Source: Viscum album (lineage: Eukaryota; Streptophyta; Magnoliopsida; Santalales; Viscaceae). Taken from it: 64,000 nucleotides of DNA. Made by a program: the position numbers and the translations under genes. Below, one piece after another: positions 1-12,341 of the stretch; positions within the stretch are counted from its first letter, which is position 1; every line of letters starts with the position of its first letter. The stretch spans positions 1,904,832,644 through 1,904,896,643 of the forward strand of contig OY728163.1 of assembly GCA_963277665.1 (NCBI GenBank), written 5' to 3'. The notes beneath the pieces were generated by a model that had not been told where the DNA came from, searched no databases, and saw only the letters and a list, made by a program, of their open reading frames with translations.

Positions 1-5
1 ATTTT

Positions 6-1544
6 TATGATATCAAATTAAAAACAAAAATCATTTTGTTGAATTTTTTTCTATGGTTTCATCCAAATAGTAGATGTTTTCAATATTTTATAAGGCCATG
101 AATCAAAATACATTAAATAATTTCATTGTTGTGGTTGAAGATTGTAATGTTTTTAAACAATGTAATTTGAAACCATAAAACATAATACATGTTTTGGAGG
201 ATTTTTTATATTTTTATTAAATTAATCAAATTGTATAAAAATAATATTATTTTAATGAATATATATATAAATATATAATTTATTCTTTTTATTTAATTTA
301 TTACATTACTTTTTTTCCATTATTGTTTCACATTATGGACTATATATTTATACAGTATTTTCATTTTACAAAAAAATTTACATCCAAAAAACATGAAATA
401 TTTACCATTACATAATTCCAACGTGATTACTTCATGAATAATATATGTTTTATCAAAATAATTTTCTAAATTTTATAATTTTCACTTTTATTAAGTAATA
501 TTTATTTAAAATAAAATAATATTTTATTTCTATATTCAACGCTTTCTAACCGTTACAAAAAAATCAATAGAGTTCCCAAAATTATTTTATTATTTGTAAT
601 TAAATAGTTATTATCTAATATGTATATTTAAAAAATATATATAATGTATGTAATAAACCCATGAATTATAAAATAGGTTCATTATTTAGAAGTATATATT
701 ATCTAAAAATATAATTTTGATATCTTCTAGTCAAAATATAATAGTTATGAAACTCATTATATACTCAATGATAATTTTATGATTAATAATGTTAAATATA
801 ATAACTATTTTAAGAAAAATAAAATAAAAAATCATAATACTAAGGTCTATATATGTAACCCTTTTTATATTATTGTACAACCTATGGGAATTTTTTGCTA
901 TGTTGACACTTTCTTAGGGTGTTTCAATGAATATTTATTGGGATGGGATCTTGATAATCCAAAAAATATCCCTCAAATGGGGTTTCTTAAGAATTATTTA
1001 TCAAATATCATCATAAATTCGTCAAGGTAAAACCCTACTGATTTCATCTTACTAGGATTCTCTAATAAATGGGATTTATTGTGTAAAATATTACTGGTCA
1101 AGGAAATCACTTCAACTGTCTATGTCAATTTTATTTTCTCATAAAACATAAATTATAATAATCATAATGGTTATTATAAAATGAATATATTATCAATGGT
1201 TATTATTATTAAGGATGTTTTAAAACCCATAAGAAATATTGTATAGTAGTTCAAAATTTCTAATTTCATTCATGTGATTTCTATAATTGTAGTACATAAT
1301 AAGGAATTTTTACACATAAAATGGAATTTATTACATAAAACATTTTTTTGTATGCATTAATCACCCTTCAAAAATTCTTCCTTGAAATTTAATTTTAAGA
1401 AAAAATAAATGAGGGTATATTTTTTTTACTTCTTCTTCTAGTTTCCATTTTGCTTCTAAAAACTTATGGTTCAACCCTATCTCTTTGACTATATCAGTTT
1501 TATGGATTCATTGGACATTGTCTATATGAACTCATATCATCACA
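6..1544 (-). repeat. 3' LTR of the minus-strand gypsy element
   Basis: Homologous along its length to 7531-9005 with small indels. On the minus strand it begins TGTGATGATATG at 1544, directly after a purine-rich tract. The low-coordinate end is placed at about 6 by alignment with the 5' LTR and may lie a few bases either side. The 83-codon frame at 779-1030 is inside this LTR and has no recognisable product. Confidence 0.65.
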
Positions 1545-1557
1545 TTTTTTCCCCGCA
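1545..1557 (-). other. Polypurine tract candidate
   Basis: Read on the minus strand this is GCGGGGAAAAAA directly before the LTR start TGTGATG. That is the position and composition expected for the plus-strand primer of an LTR retrotransposon. Confidence 0.5.
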
Positions 1558-1599
1558 TTAAGGATCATTCCCCATGTATACCACTATATGTTTGATTAA

Positions 1600-2700
1600 A
1601 TGTGATGGGGTTGGTATATTATTTATCAAATGTGATTCATGAAACACATCATGTACTTGGGAATGTTATGGATGAAGTTCATGTCATTGGGCCACCACTC
1701 TATCATGATAATGGATCTCAAAGAGACTGGTGTATCTTGGAATAAGATTTTTGTTCATCAATATCTCCCAAAATTATTCCATTGTGTTATATAATGGAAG
1801 ACTTTATATTTGAACCAAAAATCCATGAGAAATAAATGATTGTATATATAGATTATTTATAATATTTTATGTATTTCATATTATATTGAATGGTGTAAAC
1901 ATTCCTTGTAATATCCTTGATATTTTTGGGCCACATTATCTTCCTCTCTCTATATTTATCCTAGCATGTTGAAGTATGACACCTCACTCTATACAGATGA
2001 ATATATTTTTCCACATTAATGATAAAATGTAAAATATTTTAATATGATAACTCTACTATGAAATATTGTTGATCATAATATCCTTTATAATCCATTAATT
2101 TGATTTCAATATATCATTTACAGTTTGTGTGGTTCTCTTAGATAGTCTATTTTTATAAGGGTCATAAGTAGCACTATATCTTAACATTATATCAAATGCT
2201 TACCAAAGGACTCTCCATAAACACAAGGTAATACAAATATCTTGATTGGATACAAATTAGAATAGAAAACCATGTATTGTTACTAATTTAATTATATATA
2301 TCATGGTTATTTCATTAGGGGTAAATAATCATCGGAAGAAATGAAATGTATTAATGTTGTCTATTTATAGACCACCACCGATATGTAATTGTTTCCATTA
2401 TATGTTATATGATTTCTTATTAAGTAATAAGTGTATTTTTTCCATTTCTGAATTGGTATGGTACATTATTTCATCATACCCTTATTTTATATCATTCAAT
2501 GAGGACCTATTTTCATACAGTTTATCATGAAAAAAATTCTACAGTCTCCAAATTCAGGTAATCCCACTAGATGATTTACAACAAAAAAATCTACATCTTT
2601 ATACTTATATAATGAGCATAAAATGATTATATTTGAACATCACCTAAATGTTCCCACTTTTTATGATTTTAATGGCTCACATATCCTATTTCTAAACTTT
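1600..2700 (-). pseudogene. Decayed gypsy integrase, minus strand
   Basis: Near 1635-1720 the reverse strand has the run that in gypsy integrases encodes the C-terminal 'N(V/I)FHVSxLK' segment, seen here as the complement of catgaaacacatcatgtac. Upstream on the minus strand (to about 2700) scattered stretches fit the integrase core and zinc-binding part, but stops and indels are dense. No catalytic residue can be assigned with confidence. Placement just upstream of the polypurine tract agrees with a pol order that ends in integrase. Confidence 0.5.
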
Positions 2701-3299
2701 ATAGATGTATCTTTTGAAAATGTGAATTCCTTTTTAGATCTATACCATCACGTTGGACATCCTTGATACTCTCATGAATCGATAGTTGAGTAGTTATTTT
2801 GAAATGAATTATGAATATCCTTTTATTATTACCATGTAAATAATTTAAATTTCTATGATGATTGGATCCCTTTTAATCCTCAACAAGGATATTGTTACTA
2901 GATTCTATATACTCAAATCATATTCCACTTTTCTCACCCTCCCAAGATGGTATTGTATTTAAAAATCATAATCCTTGATCATCTTGAACCACATTCTTGG
3001 ATTCATATTTAGATCCCTTTTTTGAATATATACATGTATATTTTAGGATTTTTATATTTATCGCACATTTTAAAATACATATAATTCTGCAAAGTATCAA
3101 TTTTAAGATCAACCTAGCTAATTCTATATCATGTGTTCGATTGTTCTATCCATGTATCATTAATTTATGAGAGGTATATCCTATTAAATTTTCAACAATT
3201 ATGAGTATATAACAGAACCCATTTTTAGTATCATTGTGGTTCATCAAAAATCATGCCCCATTTGTGGGTGATGTAAGAAAAGGTGCACTGATTATCCTA

Positions 3300-4250
3300 T
3301 TCCTTGATTTTTTAAGTCATTACTCACATTCATCAATCCATAGAAACTTGACCTAATTCCCAGTAAAATTGGATCATGGAATTTAAAATATTGAGAACAT
3401 TTTTAAAATTGACGATATTTGCTAACTAATTCAATGGAACAATGGATCTCAGTAAAAGATATTTATCTAAACCGTTATTGAAAGTACACTATTTTTAAAA
3501 GATCCACATATATCACAATGGTGGTGATAACATACCCACCAAATGTTACATTCCGTATCTAGGAATCACATTTACTATACTTTTCATTTTTTTCTATTTT
3601 CAAGATCATCACTAAAAACTTCAAATTAAACTCTTTTTCCTCTTTAATTTTAGAGTATATTAGAATATCATCTATTACAACTACAATAAATCTATTATGG
3701 TAAATTCAAATTACTCTATTTTTTGTTTCTATAATTTTTTATGAAGTATTAGTGAGTCAAAATGGAATTAAGAAGAAATCCTAGTTCTCATACCTTTTAA
3801 AAATTGATTCCTTGAGTATAACCACCTTCAAGTAATTGGCTAGAAAATATCATGTCCAAATTTCCACCATGGGGAATTATATTGTTCTACACAGTTAATT
3901 GAATGATTCGTCAACCTGGGTTTGAGGATATTTTTTTGCCATTATTTTTTAGCTCAAAACAATCAATAAAGAGGAGCATTGACCCATTATTCTTCTTAAA
4001 AAATTGGACTGGTGCACTACATTGTGAATCACATTCATTTATAAACCCATTATTCAGATTTTAATGTAGTTTCAAAGTTATATCTTCATGTTAAAATTTT
4101 TAAATTATATATAGATTCATTGATATTGGTAAATATTATGGTCATTGATCAACTATGAACTGAACCACACAATATAAAGTAAGAACAATAAATTATTTGG
4201 GAAACACGCTTGTATTTTACATTATATTGGGGATGTAATCAATAATTTTC
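3300..4250 (-). pseudogene. Decayed gypsy reverse transcriptase, minus strand
   Basis: Several minus-strand segments are recognisable in pol order. SAPVQFFKKNNGSMLLFID is encoded at about 3962-4019 (family: APVLFVKKKDGS..CIDY). RFIVVVIDDIL is at 3663-3695, the catalytic box with both aspartates still present. A segment like FxWIDECE lies at about 3325-3350, at the start of the RNase H connection. Between them are stops and frameshifts. The domain normally copies element RNA into DNA; here it cannot be expressed whole. The intact catalytic dyad in an otherwise old copy is probably chance survival. Confidence 0.75.
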
Positions 4251-7200
4251 TTTTCTTAGTCTAAATAATTTTATCTAGATATAATTTCTTACAATAAAAA
4301 ATATCTATGTTTTTAAATGATGATAAAAAATTATATTGATTCTCCTCCATGAATTTTTATAGAATTGGACAGTGGATAATGTTACATATGATGATTTCAT
4401 TCCCTATAAATTTTACATTTCCACTCTATGAGAAAGTCCATTCTATTCATTGAATAGTGATGGATTCTACTAAGTAGATAATTACATAATTTTATAGAAA
4501 ATTAAGATAAAATTGTTTCATAGGGGATGAGTTATATTCCTCAGATATAATAATTCACCCATTTTCTCACATTATCGATTACATTACCAGTATATTCTTA
4601 GGTGGTGTTTGAATAATTATGTTAAAAATTCATGAAATCAATGTATCTGTAGAATAACACACAAATAGTACATTATCAATCAATGATAGAAAATATTAGC
4701 TTACCTATAAAAACATTGGTTTTAATATCCATATCAATATATTTAATGGCATAAACATTCCCATTATCTTTAGGGATTATAGGTTTTTATCATCAGTTAT
4801 CATAAAAAAACCCTAGTAATAGTGTTTTAATTCTCATAATTTCCTTTTTTTATTTCGGATAAAAAATTAAATAATAGGATGAGGGTTGAAAAGTTTATAC
4901 ATTTCACACATAACAATGGTGGGTTTCTCTCATAAACATTCATTATCTAGGTATCCATCCATCCCATAGCTACAACATTTTCCTATACCCTTCAGGTAAT
5001 TTATAGGATTCATCTTCCAAAATATTTTATTATTGGGATGTCAAACATTATTACACACCTGAGGTTTTACCATCACTCCAAAAAAATTAAAATTCATAAT
5101 CTAATATCGTTTACTAGAACAATGAGGTCTATCATATTCTATAACTTCAATATCAACATTGAGTGAAAATTAGAAAATTTTCTTTTAGTTTTAAAATATG
5201 TGAGTCACTATTTTTTTAATACTTTTCATTATCCCACAAAATAAGAGGAAAAAATTAGTTTATTGGTAATTGAAAAAACAATAAGAATATCATGCAGTTT
5301 ATAACAGGTTCATATCATAATACCTAATGGATCAATCATCAATTCCCATGTGGAAAATAAAATTCATCCCTATTTTATTTTGGTGTATGTGGGAGAATTT
5401 TATATTGAATACCATTTTACTGAATTATTTCCACTCAATAATTTCTATATATTCCTTAGGCTTAATATCATTGATTAATGTCAACCATTGATTATATTAT
5501 CCTTCTATAAAATGCACAAGCAGAAAGAAAGTCTATTTCTCAGAGCATTAATGGATGTGGATCATATCTTTATTAAATTTCTTCCATTGTTCAATGATTA
5601 GAGAACCAAAAAATATAATAAGATTTAGAGGCCTTTGACAAATAATGGTCGCAATTGCAACATTGTATTTCATCGGGGGATGTGGGTTTCCCACATGAAT
5701 CATGATTCTATTCAGATCCATAATTAAGTAAAAAATAATTATCAAGATGTATTAAACTCATACATTCATCAGGTTGGTAATATCATTTTGGAAGTTATCA
5801 GATTTCTCCTCACATTTGTTGTTAACATAGCTTCTCTTATATCAATTCATTTAGTGAAATAAAGGGAAAGTCAAGGTTGATAATTTTAAATCTACTAATC
5901 ACATAAATGAGAATTTATAAACATTAATTGAATAACTTGTAAATGATATATATTCTTTACCCTATGTATTTCACATGTGCAATATTTTTTTCCAAAATCT
6001 ATTGAATAGCATAATATTTATGGGAATTTTTGTTCCCTTCATAATGATTTGTAAGTAAATTGTGGATTTAACAAAAAAATGTCTATAGGAAATGTCAAAT
6101 TAGGTGTTCCATATGGTATATTTTCATACCCTGTGTGGTGACCAAATATAACCACATTGATACCATTTTAGGGTTATAACCCTTTAGAATAACTATGATA
6201 ACTCCATATCCACTTATAGAATCTAGAAATGGATTTTTATTCTCAAAATCCACTAACCCTATACATCACCATAATTTAAGGTTATTTTACTATCTTTTGT
6301 ATTTTACAAGATGCTTAGTTGAGGGGTTTTATCCTAATCCCAAAAAAATAAAACCACAATATAATACAAACATTTAATCCCCATATCATAAAACAAATTC
6401 ATGATTTATTATATAATGATAAAACTAATATAAAATGAATGGTAAATAGGAATAATTTATTTGGGTAATTAAAATCATAAAACAATAAAATGGAATTGGG
6501 GTAAAAATTTATTAAAAACTCTAGATCATGAACATATAATTCCTTTATCTTCCATAACTACACGAGATAACCGTTGATTTATATATGAAATGGGTGAGAT
6601 ATAAATCATGGAAATGTAATCACCCAAGCATACCATTATGAAATTAATAATTTTACTAAAGAAGATTATTTTGGTGACAAAAATTTTGGTGATAATAATA
6701 ATCATGAACATTGAAGTATGATAAAAGAGGATAAAATCAAGGACATATTATAATTTACAAACAACATAAACCCTGAAATTAATAACACATGTCAAGGCTT
6801 GAAATTGAAACATCATAACATTTTTTCTTAGTATGAACACTCAATCAAAATAAATGTTGTCTCATTATATAATTCCTTATCCAATGCATTGAAGGTATAT
6901 ATTATTATCATCCCACCAATCACATTTATAATATGTGAATCAATATTTGTTAAATTTATATTTTACTACATAAGAACATATTTTATCCCTTTTAACCTTA
7001 TAATTATAGATGGTGGTTTACATACATGTATATACTAAATTAATGATCTATTGGTAAATATAATTGAATACCATTGATTGTAAATGGGGATGAGTATTCA
7101 CTATATAAAATATTGACATGAAAAGTAATAGGATAATGCAGGAATAAAAAATAGTGTATATATTGATTCATGTAAGGGTTTAATGAGAGTGAATGGGGTA

Positions 7201-7518
7201 TCAATTCACATGTATTTCATAAGGATGTTATCAGGTATGTTATAAAAAATACGACATGAAAACTTGTAAATAAAAAGGTATAGAATATAGGGAGTTATTG
7301 AATGAAGAAGACGAGGGGATGATCCATATCCTTGAGAGGGTGCTTATAAATTCTTGGGTAGAGATTCTTAAGCTCATGGGAACACATTAAGAGGGGTTTA
7401 TAGAGGAAACAACATATTAACTTCATGATCAAAGGCTTTTGAGATAAGTGGAATGGGAGGTTGAGTATTTTATTATAGAATAATATATGTGAATTCCTTA
7501 TTAATTTATATAAATTGT
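4250..7518 (-). pseudogene. Presumed protease and gag region of the minus-strand gypsy element
   Basis: This lies between recognisable reverse transcriptase and the primer-site end, so by position it should hold protease, gag and leader. I could not identify a protease DSG motif or a clean zinc knuckle. A stretch near 6140-6165 reads WYQCG on the minus strand and might be a decayed CCHC knuckle. Short frames at 5548-5745, 6526-6711 and 7295-7531 (minus) have no recognisable product. Confidence 0.35.
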
Positions 7519-7530
7519 TTTTGGATTCCA
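7519..7530 (-). other. Possible decayed primer-binding site
   Basis: On the minus strand this reads TGGAATCCAAAA, a weak match to the initiator-Met primer site TGGTATCAGAGC, next to where LTR alignment places the inner LTR edge. Suggestive only. Confidence 0.3.
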
Positions 7531-9005
7531 TATGAAAAATAATAATAATAACTACAATCTTTCACATATTTTATTTCTAATATTTAATTCAATATTTAGT
7601 TGATTTCAATATTTTATAAGGTCCATATAAGAACTTTTTAATATAAAACCATTGGAGATGTGGATAAGAGTTGTTTTCAAAGATAATTAATTTTAATAAT
7701 AAAAGTAACATAAAAAAATATTTACATATATTTAAGGCATTTATTACATTACTTTTGGGCCATTATGATGTCATAATAGACTATATAATTATGTCATATT
7801 ATAATTTTACCCAAAAAATCAATTATCTCAAGATAATAGGAAAACTAACATATACATTATTATGATGAATTGATTTAAAAAAATTATTTTATGAAAATAT
7901 ATTTACAATATGAGTTATTTCAATTTAAATAAAATATTTTTTTACTAAAAAATACAATCTATTAGGATATTAATAAAATTTTGACTATTATTTGAATTAC
8001 CTAGAGCTTTATTAAATTATAATTTCAGTTATATTTGAATAATTTTTATTATATATTTTTTAAAATGTTATTAAAATATCATAAATTTCCAAAGTCCTAC
8101 AATTTATCAAAATACTCACTTATTTCTAAGTATACAAACCCAAAAAAATGAATTTTGATTTCTTCATGTCAAAATATGATTTCTAATCATACATATTATA
8201 TAATTGTTTATAATGAAAAGAAAAAAACATAAATTTAATAATTTTTTTAATAAAACATAATAAATCATATTAGTGGGTTCAATATACATAACCCAATATT
8301 ACAGAATCATATGAAATAAGTGTATAGAGTGTGATGGTGGCATTTTATTTTATTGTGGTTAGATCAACATTATTTTTGTTCTGAACTTCAAAAGATTTAT
8401 CATTTCTAGATAATGCGTTAACAAATGGTCATTGAATCTCATCATGGGATTGATTAAGGGAGTACCAGTGATGTTCTATCCCTAAAAATATATGATAAAT
8501 TAGTGTCATAGTTTATGATCCTATTGATCAAGGCCATCACTTCTCTATTATTTTTCAGTTAGATTTTATCATAACCATTAACGTATACCTATCATAAAGG
8601 TCTATATACAATTTATATATTATCAATATTTATAAATCTCAAGTGACTTTTAAATGTGAGAAGTTATATTGCATAAACCATACTACAAATAAATTAGTTA
8701 AATAGTTTTATTTAACTACATTAATTATTAAGGAATTTATTTTTTTAGGGTAATTTCATATTTAAATATTATGTTCATTACAACTATCCCCAATGGAAAA
8801 ACCATGTTCATATAGTGTTCTTGGTTCTCACTCACAAACACAAAAGGATATCTATATAAAGGATACCCATTCTAACACTACTGTTTGTGAAGATCATATA
8901 AATTTTTTATTTTAATCAGGTTGGCTACCAAAAATAATGGTGAACCATATTATAATGGGTAGTCACATTTATTTATTTCTGTCACACATTTATAAGGGTG
9001 TTACA
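7531..9005 (-). repeat. 5' LTR of the minus-strand gypsy element
   Basis: Pairs with 6-1544. On the minus strand its outer end is TGTAACACCC at 9005, a common gypsy LTR start. Shared internal landmarks include the segment at 7741-7820 against about 301-380. The 64-codon frame at 7671-7865 lies inside it and is not a gene. Confidence 0.65.
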
Positions 9006-9131
9006 CTCTCCCACCAATAAAAAATAATTCACTCTTTGTTGACCCCACACCGCACACCCAGATAGTACTTCTACAGATTTGGATAGGTATTGAATCCAAT
9101 ACTATGTGTCATGACACAAATTTCCCTAGGC
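9006..9131. other. Short interval between two elements, partly 5S-like
   Basis: The stretch separates the old gypsy LTR (ends 9005) from the target duplication of the Tekay-like element. At about 9055-9072 it contains CACCCA and TAGTACTTCT, which match two adjacent blocks of reverse-complement 5S rRNA. Together with the array beyond 20003 this suggests that the younger element landed in a decayed 5S-like repeat. Confidence 0.35.
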
Positions 9132-9136
9132 CTTGG
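9132..9136. other. Target site duplication (left), CTTGG
   Basis: CTTGG immediately precedes the LTR start TGTAAT at 9137 and is repeated exactly at 19999-20003 after the LTR end GACA. Five base pairs is the usual length for Ty3/gypsy integration. Confidence 0.9.
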
Positions 9137-9272
9137 TGTAATTTCCTAGACCTCTCTGGTCCATTCCATTATGAAATGTGGTGATAGAGGTGTGCCGGGA
9201 GGTCAAGGTGACATGGGGGTGCGTTTGGGAGGACATTAAGGAAAGCTAAAGGGAAATAGATTTTGCAGGGTT

Positions 9273-9445
9273 GGCGCACGGTTTGGATAAACTGTGCGGC
9301 CAAACCGTGCATGTTTAGTGTTGGAGGCAGTGGCTAATGCACGGTTAGTGCACGGTTTGGCTAACCATGCGGACTAACTGTGCGAGGAGTGTTTGGCGAG
9401 GCAGAAGCTAACGTACGATTTGTTAAACCGTGCGGACTAACCATG
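9273..9445. repeat. Inverted-repeat block built on GCACGGTT/AACCGTGC
   Basis: Several copies of GCACGGTT alternate with complementary AACCGTGC forms within about 170 bases, so many hairpins are possible. The same block occurs in the 3' LTR at 17333-17525, and a related one at 63295-63440. It sits in the first 300 bases of the LTR, where promoter or enhancer sequence is expected. No function can be assigned. Confidence 0.6.
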
Positions 9446-11034
9446 AAGGCACATAAAGTTAGATCCTAAAATTGTGGATCTGAACTCTTTTGCATCTAAA
9501 TGGTTCGTTTAAGCCACTAAGCAGCCATAACTCGGGATTACCCTTCCTTGGAGGTATAAGAACCTCTCCCAAGAATTTTGGAGGCGATCTAGAGGCTTTT
9601 CTTGGCGAATCAAAGACGGTTTCTTGAGGTATGTGATCGTTCTTGACTGATTTCCTAGATCTACTTAGATCTACTCCTCTCCTCTCAGTTTCTTAGATAT
9701 ACACCTGTTATGGGTAGATATATGTTTGTGGATGTTGAATATGATGAGCTTTGGTCTTGGTTGTGTTCAGAGAGGATATCTAAAGAGGATTCATGGAGAA
9801 TCGACCCGGTTTCTTGAGAGTTCTTCAACCATCGTGGTTTCGTCAAAAACATTTGAGGTAGGGATCTTACCGTAGTCTCTCTCTCACTTTTATGCATCAT
9901 GCGGGGTGGGTATCTTCTTATTTTATAAGATACGGTTGAACCGGTAAATAAATATAATAACTGGTTAAATAATGGGTTTGGGGAGATTTTTGTTGGTATT
10001 GTTGTTTTATTTCCATTAATGCTTCTCCTTTGATTATGTTGTGAATTGAATGGTCTTATGACTACTGAAAATCATAGTCTTTGGGGGCCTCTTCTTGTGC
10101 CATTATATTTTTCCTTGTTTTTTTGGTTTGTTTCATGGATGGAATTCATAGAAATTGGAAATTGGATAATCATGTAAAAATTGGATGGTTAAATGAATAC
10201 CTGGAACCCTTGTATGACCACACCAATTAAATGTAATGTAATAAGGAATTTTGTGGATGTTGGTTGGGGTTTAATTATGTGAAGGGGTGTTTCATGGGTT
10301 GTTGTGGAACGGGTGAGCAGCAGGGTTGCGGTTGGCTTGGTTGTGGGTTGGCGTGTATAATATGGTTTTGACGGGCAGTAGAGCCATGGTGAATGGTATT
10401 GAAGGGATAATGATGTGGTACAGGTTTTGTTTCTGAGGTGTTTGTGGTTGTGGTGGTTGGTAGCAGGGCTGCAGGGATGGGTTTTGAATATGAATAAAAT
10501 TTTAAGAGTTAACTGATGACCTATGGGGCATGGTAGTTGATTAAATACTGAAAATCAACGGAATTGATTGGATGATAAAAAAATGGTTTTTTGTTTCTTG
10601 TGTTTTCCCTAACCATATTTGTGGTTGGCAGGGATATGTTTTAGGAACTTTTTATCTGGTTTGGTTGTTTTTAGTTTATCGATAGTTAAGGAACTAATAA
10701 ACTAAAACTGTTGAAATATGAAAATCATAATGGGGTTTGGGGCTGTTCATTGTGTGCGTACTTTCGTGGTAGTAGTGTTGATGCATGTGCTCTTATCTTT
10801 TGTGTAGAAGCCTTAGGATGGGATGAGTGGTTGATATAATTATATAAATCTATATGTTTTATGTTTCTTTATGCACCCCACCCATGTTGAGCACCACATG
10901 CCGAACAACCATGTGGCGGGGGGTGAGATTCCCAAACATCTAAAGGATGGCTGGTTACTGTTCTTCCCTGTGCTCCCTCTTCCAGGTTCTATAGCCCAAT
11001 AACCTTCGGGCAGGTTATGACAGATGTTTCCCAA

Positions 11035-11224
11035 GAGTCTTCAGGATGAGATGTGATGTGGTTCCCAGGTGTCTTCGGGATGAGATGTGGTTATGTACAA
11101 GGATTTAGTGCTGACGGAATGAGGGATGATATGTGGTTATAGCCGAGGATTGTGTGCTGGTGGGATATTATGATCTTCGTATGGCCAGGTTGCGGCACGC
11201 TCAAGCTTCGTATGGCCATGTTGC
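11035..11224. repeat. Short imperfect direct repeats in the 5' LTR
   Basis: GATGAGATGTGGTT-type units recur three to four times between 11044 and 11140, and CTTCGTATGGCCA..GTTGC occurs twice (11175 and 11205). The 3' LTR has the same arrangement near 19130-19320. This is a local tandem amplification inside the LTR. Confidence 0.55.
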
Positions 11225-11913
11225 AGAACTAGCTTAGGAAGAGGGGGAAGCATCATAGTGTTAGGCTTGAGAGCTTGAGAAGTATTCAGTGGGAAGGTGG
11301 TGCGGGATACCCATAATTTGATAATATTACTATACTACTCTATTGACTTGCTATATTTGGTGAGTGTGGCTTGTAAGGTTGGGTGGATAGATTCCTTGCT
11401 AGGCTTTAGTTCCTTCTATTTTCTCACGAGGAGTTAGGATGTCTCCCCACTTGTGCATGAGTGATTTAGGTTTCCCTACTGAGTATACTTGTATGCTCAC
11501 CCTACGTTTAATTTTAGGTTTTCAAGAGAACTTCAGGGACCGTGCAGGACCTTGCTAGTTGGGCGTTGGAGTTTTTCTGGTTGCAGTTTTTTCTTTCTTT
11601 TATTGGTATCATGCTTTAGAGATTTTCTTATACTTGTAATTTTGTTTTTGTATTGTATAAAATAGGCATATGGGCTTTGTTTTGGGTTTATTTTCATTTA
11701 CTTGTTCCCTTTTCTTTTGGTGTTTGACTCATCTTATTTCTCGATCTTAATTAATAAAAAGGGTAATGCCTCCCATAATTGTGATAACTCATACCCGTTG
11801 TGCTAGTCGCCACTCCGGGGCCTACTTAAGGTGGGACTCGGGGGGTCATCATCTCCCTTTCACCATTTCCAGCTCAGGAGGGGCATCTTTGGTGGGAGGG
11901 GGTCATATAAGAA

Positions 11914-11925
11914 TGGTATCAGAGG
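11914..11925 (+). other. Primer-binding site, initiator Met-tRNA type
   Basis: TGGTATCAGAGG lies three bases after the 5' LTR end and matches the plant initiator Met-tRNA primer site TGGTATCAGAGC in all but the last base. Minus-strand DNA synthesis of the element would start here. Confidence 0.85.
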
Positions 11926-12341
11926 ACAGGGGTTGAGAGATAGGATGGAGTCTGGAGTTTGGAATAGTTAGGATTACATGGGATGGTAGGGCAACAGTGT
12001 TGGGTGATCTTGGAGCCTGAAATAGGCCAGGGAAGACCGGCTAGGACACGGGCTTTTAGGACCGCCGTGATCCAATGCAAGGACTCTAGACCCACCGAAC
12101 GACCAAGTAAGGCCACACTGATTGTAGGGTAGAGACCCTGGGAAAGGTACATGCATCATAATGACTTGTTTTCTTATGTTTTTGGGGAATTTTGATGATT
12201 TAAAATGAATAAGGAGTCTAGGAAAATTTAAGAACAATATTCTACACTACTCGGACTTAGACATTCCTTGTTTACCATGCAGCTATGGAACTTGGGAGAT
12301 GACCACGAGTAGTGTGAGCGATCGAGGCCCAGGAGGTTGAC
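11926..12341 (+). other. 5' leader of the Tekay-like element
   Basis: About 415 bases between the primer site and the first gag-like reading frame. It presumably holds dimerisation and packaging signals, but none is recognisable. Overlapping minus-strand frames at 11919-12237 are not supported as genes. Confidence 0.5.

Larger units (their letters stand above)
6..9005 (-). mobile_element. Old Ty3/gypsy LTR retrotransposon, minus strand, both LTRs present
   Basis: Two homologous blocks (about 6-1544 and 7531-9005) flank an interior that reads as decayed gypsy pol on the minus strand. Shared landmarks are the stretch around 79 and 7605, the block around 310 and 7745, and the block around 1097 and 8525, all collinear. 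The interior order on the minus strand is gag side (high coordinates), reverse transcriptase (about 3300-4250), then integrase (about 1600-2700), as in gypsy elements. Possible target duplication: 1-5 atttt against 9006-9010 ctctc, differing by C-to-T changes and one other base. The element is far more AT-rich than the neighbouring one at 9137 and has no long ORF. The gypsy assignment is firm; the exact outer ends are tentative. Confidence 0.75.
9137..11910 (+). repeat. 5' LTR of the Tekay-like element
   Basis: Starts TGTAAT and ends at about 11910, where TCATATAA replaces the TCGTGACA of the 3' LTR, a pattern explained mostly by C-to-T and G-to-A decay. It contains a palindrome-rich block (9273-9445), a donor-like GAGGTATGTG (9626-9635), a TATA-like stretch at about 10836-10850, short direct repeats at 11035-11224, and AATAAA-type sequence near 11750. 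The usual split is promoter in U3 and polyadenylation in R; the exact boundaries are not visible. Short ORFs in it are not genes. Confidence 0.9.

Noticed and set aside
779..1030. 83-codon ORF on the plus strand
   Set aside because: Lies inside an LTR, has no recognisable features, and its counterpart in the other LTR (about 8200-8460) is not open.
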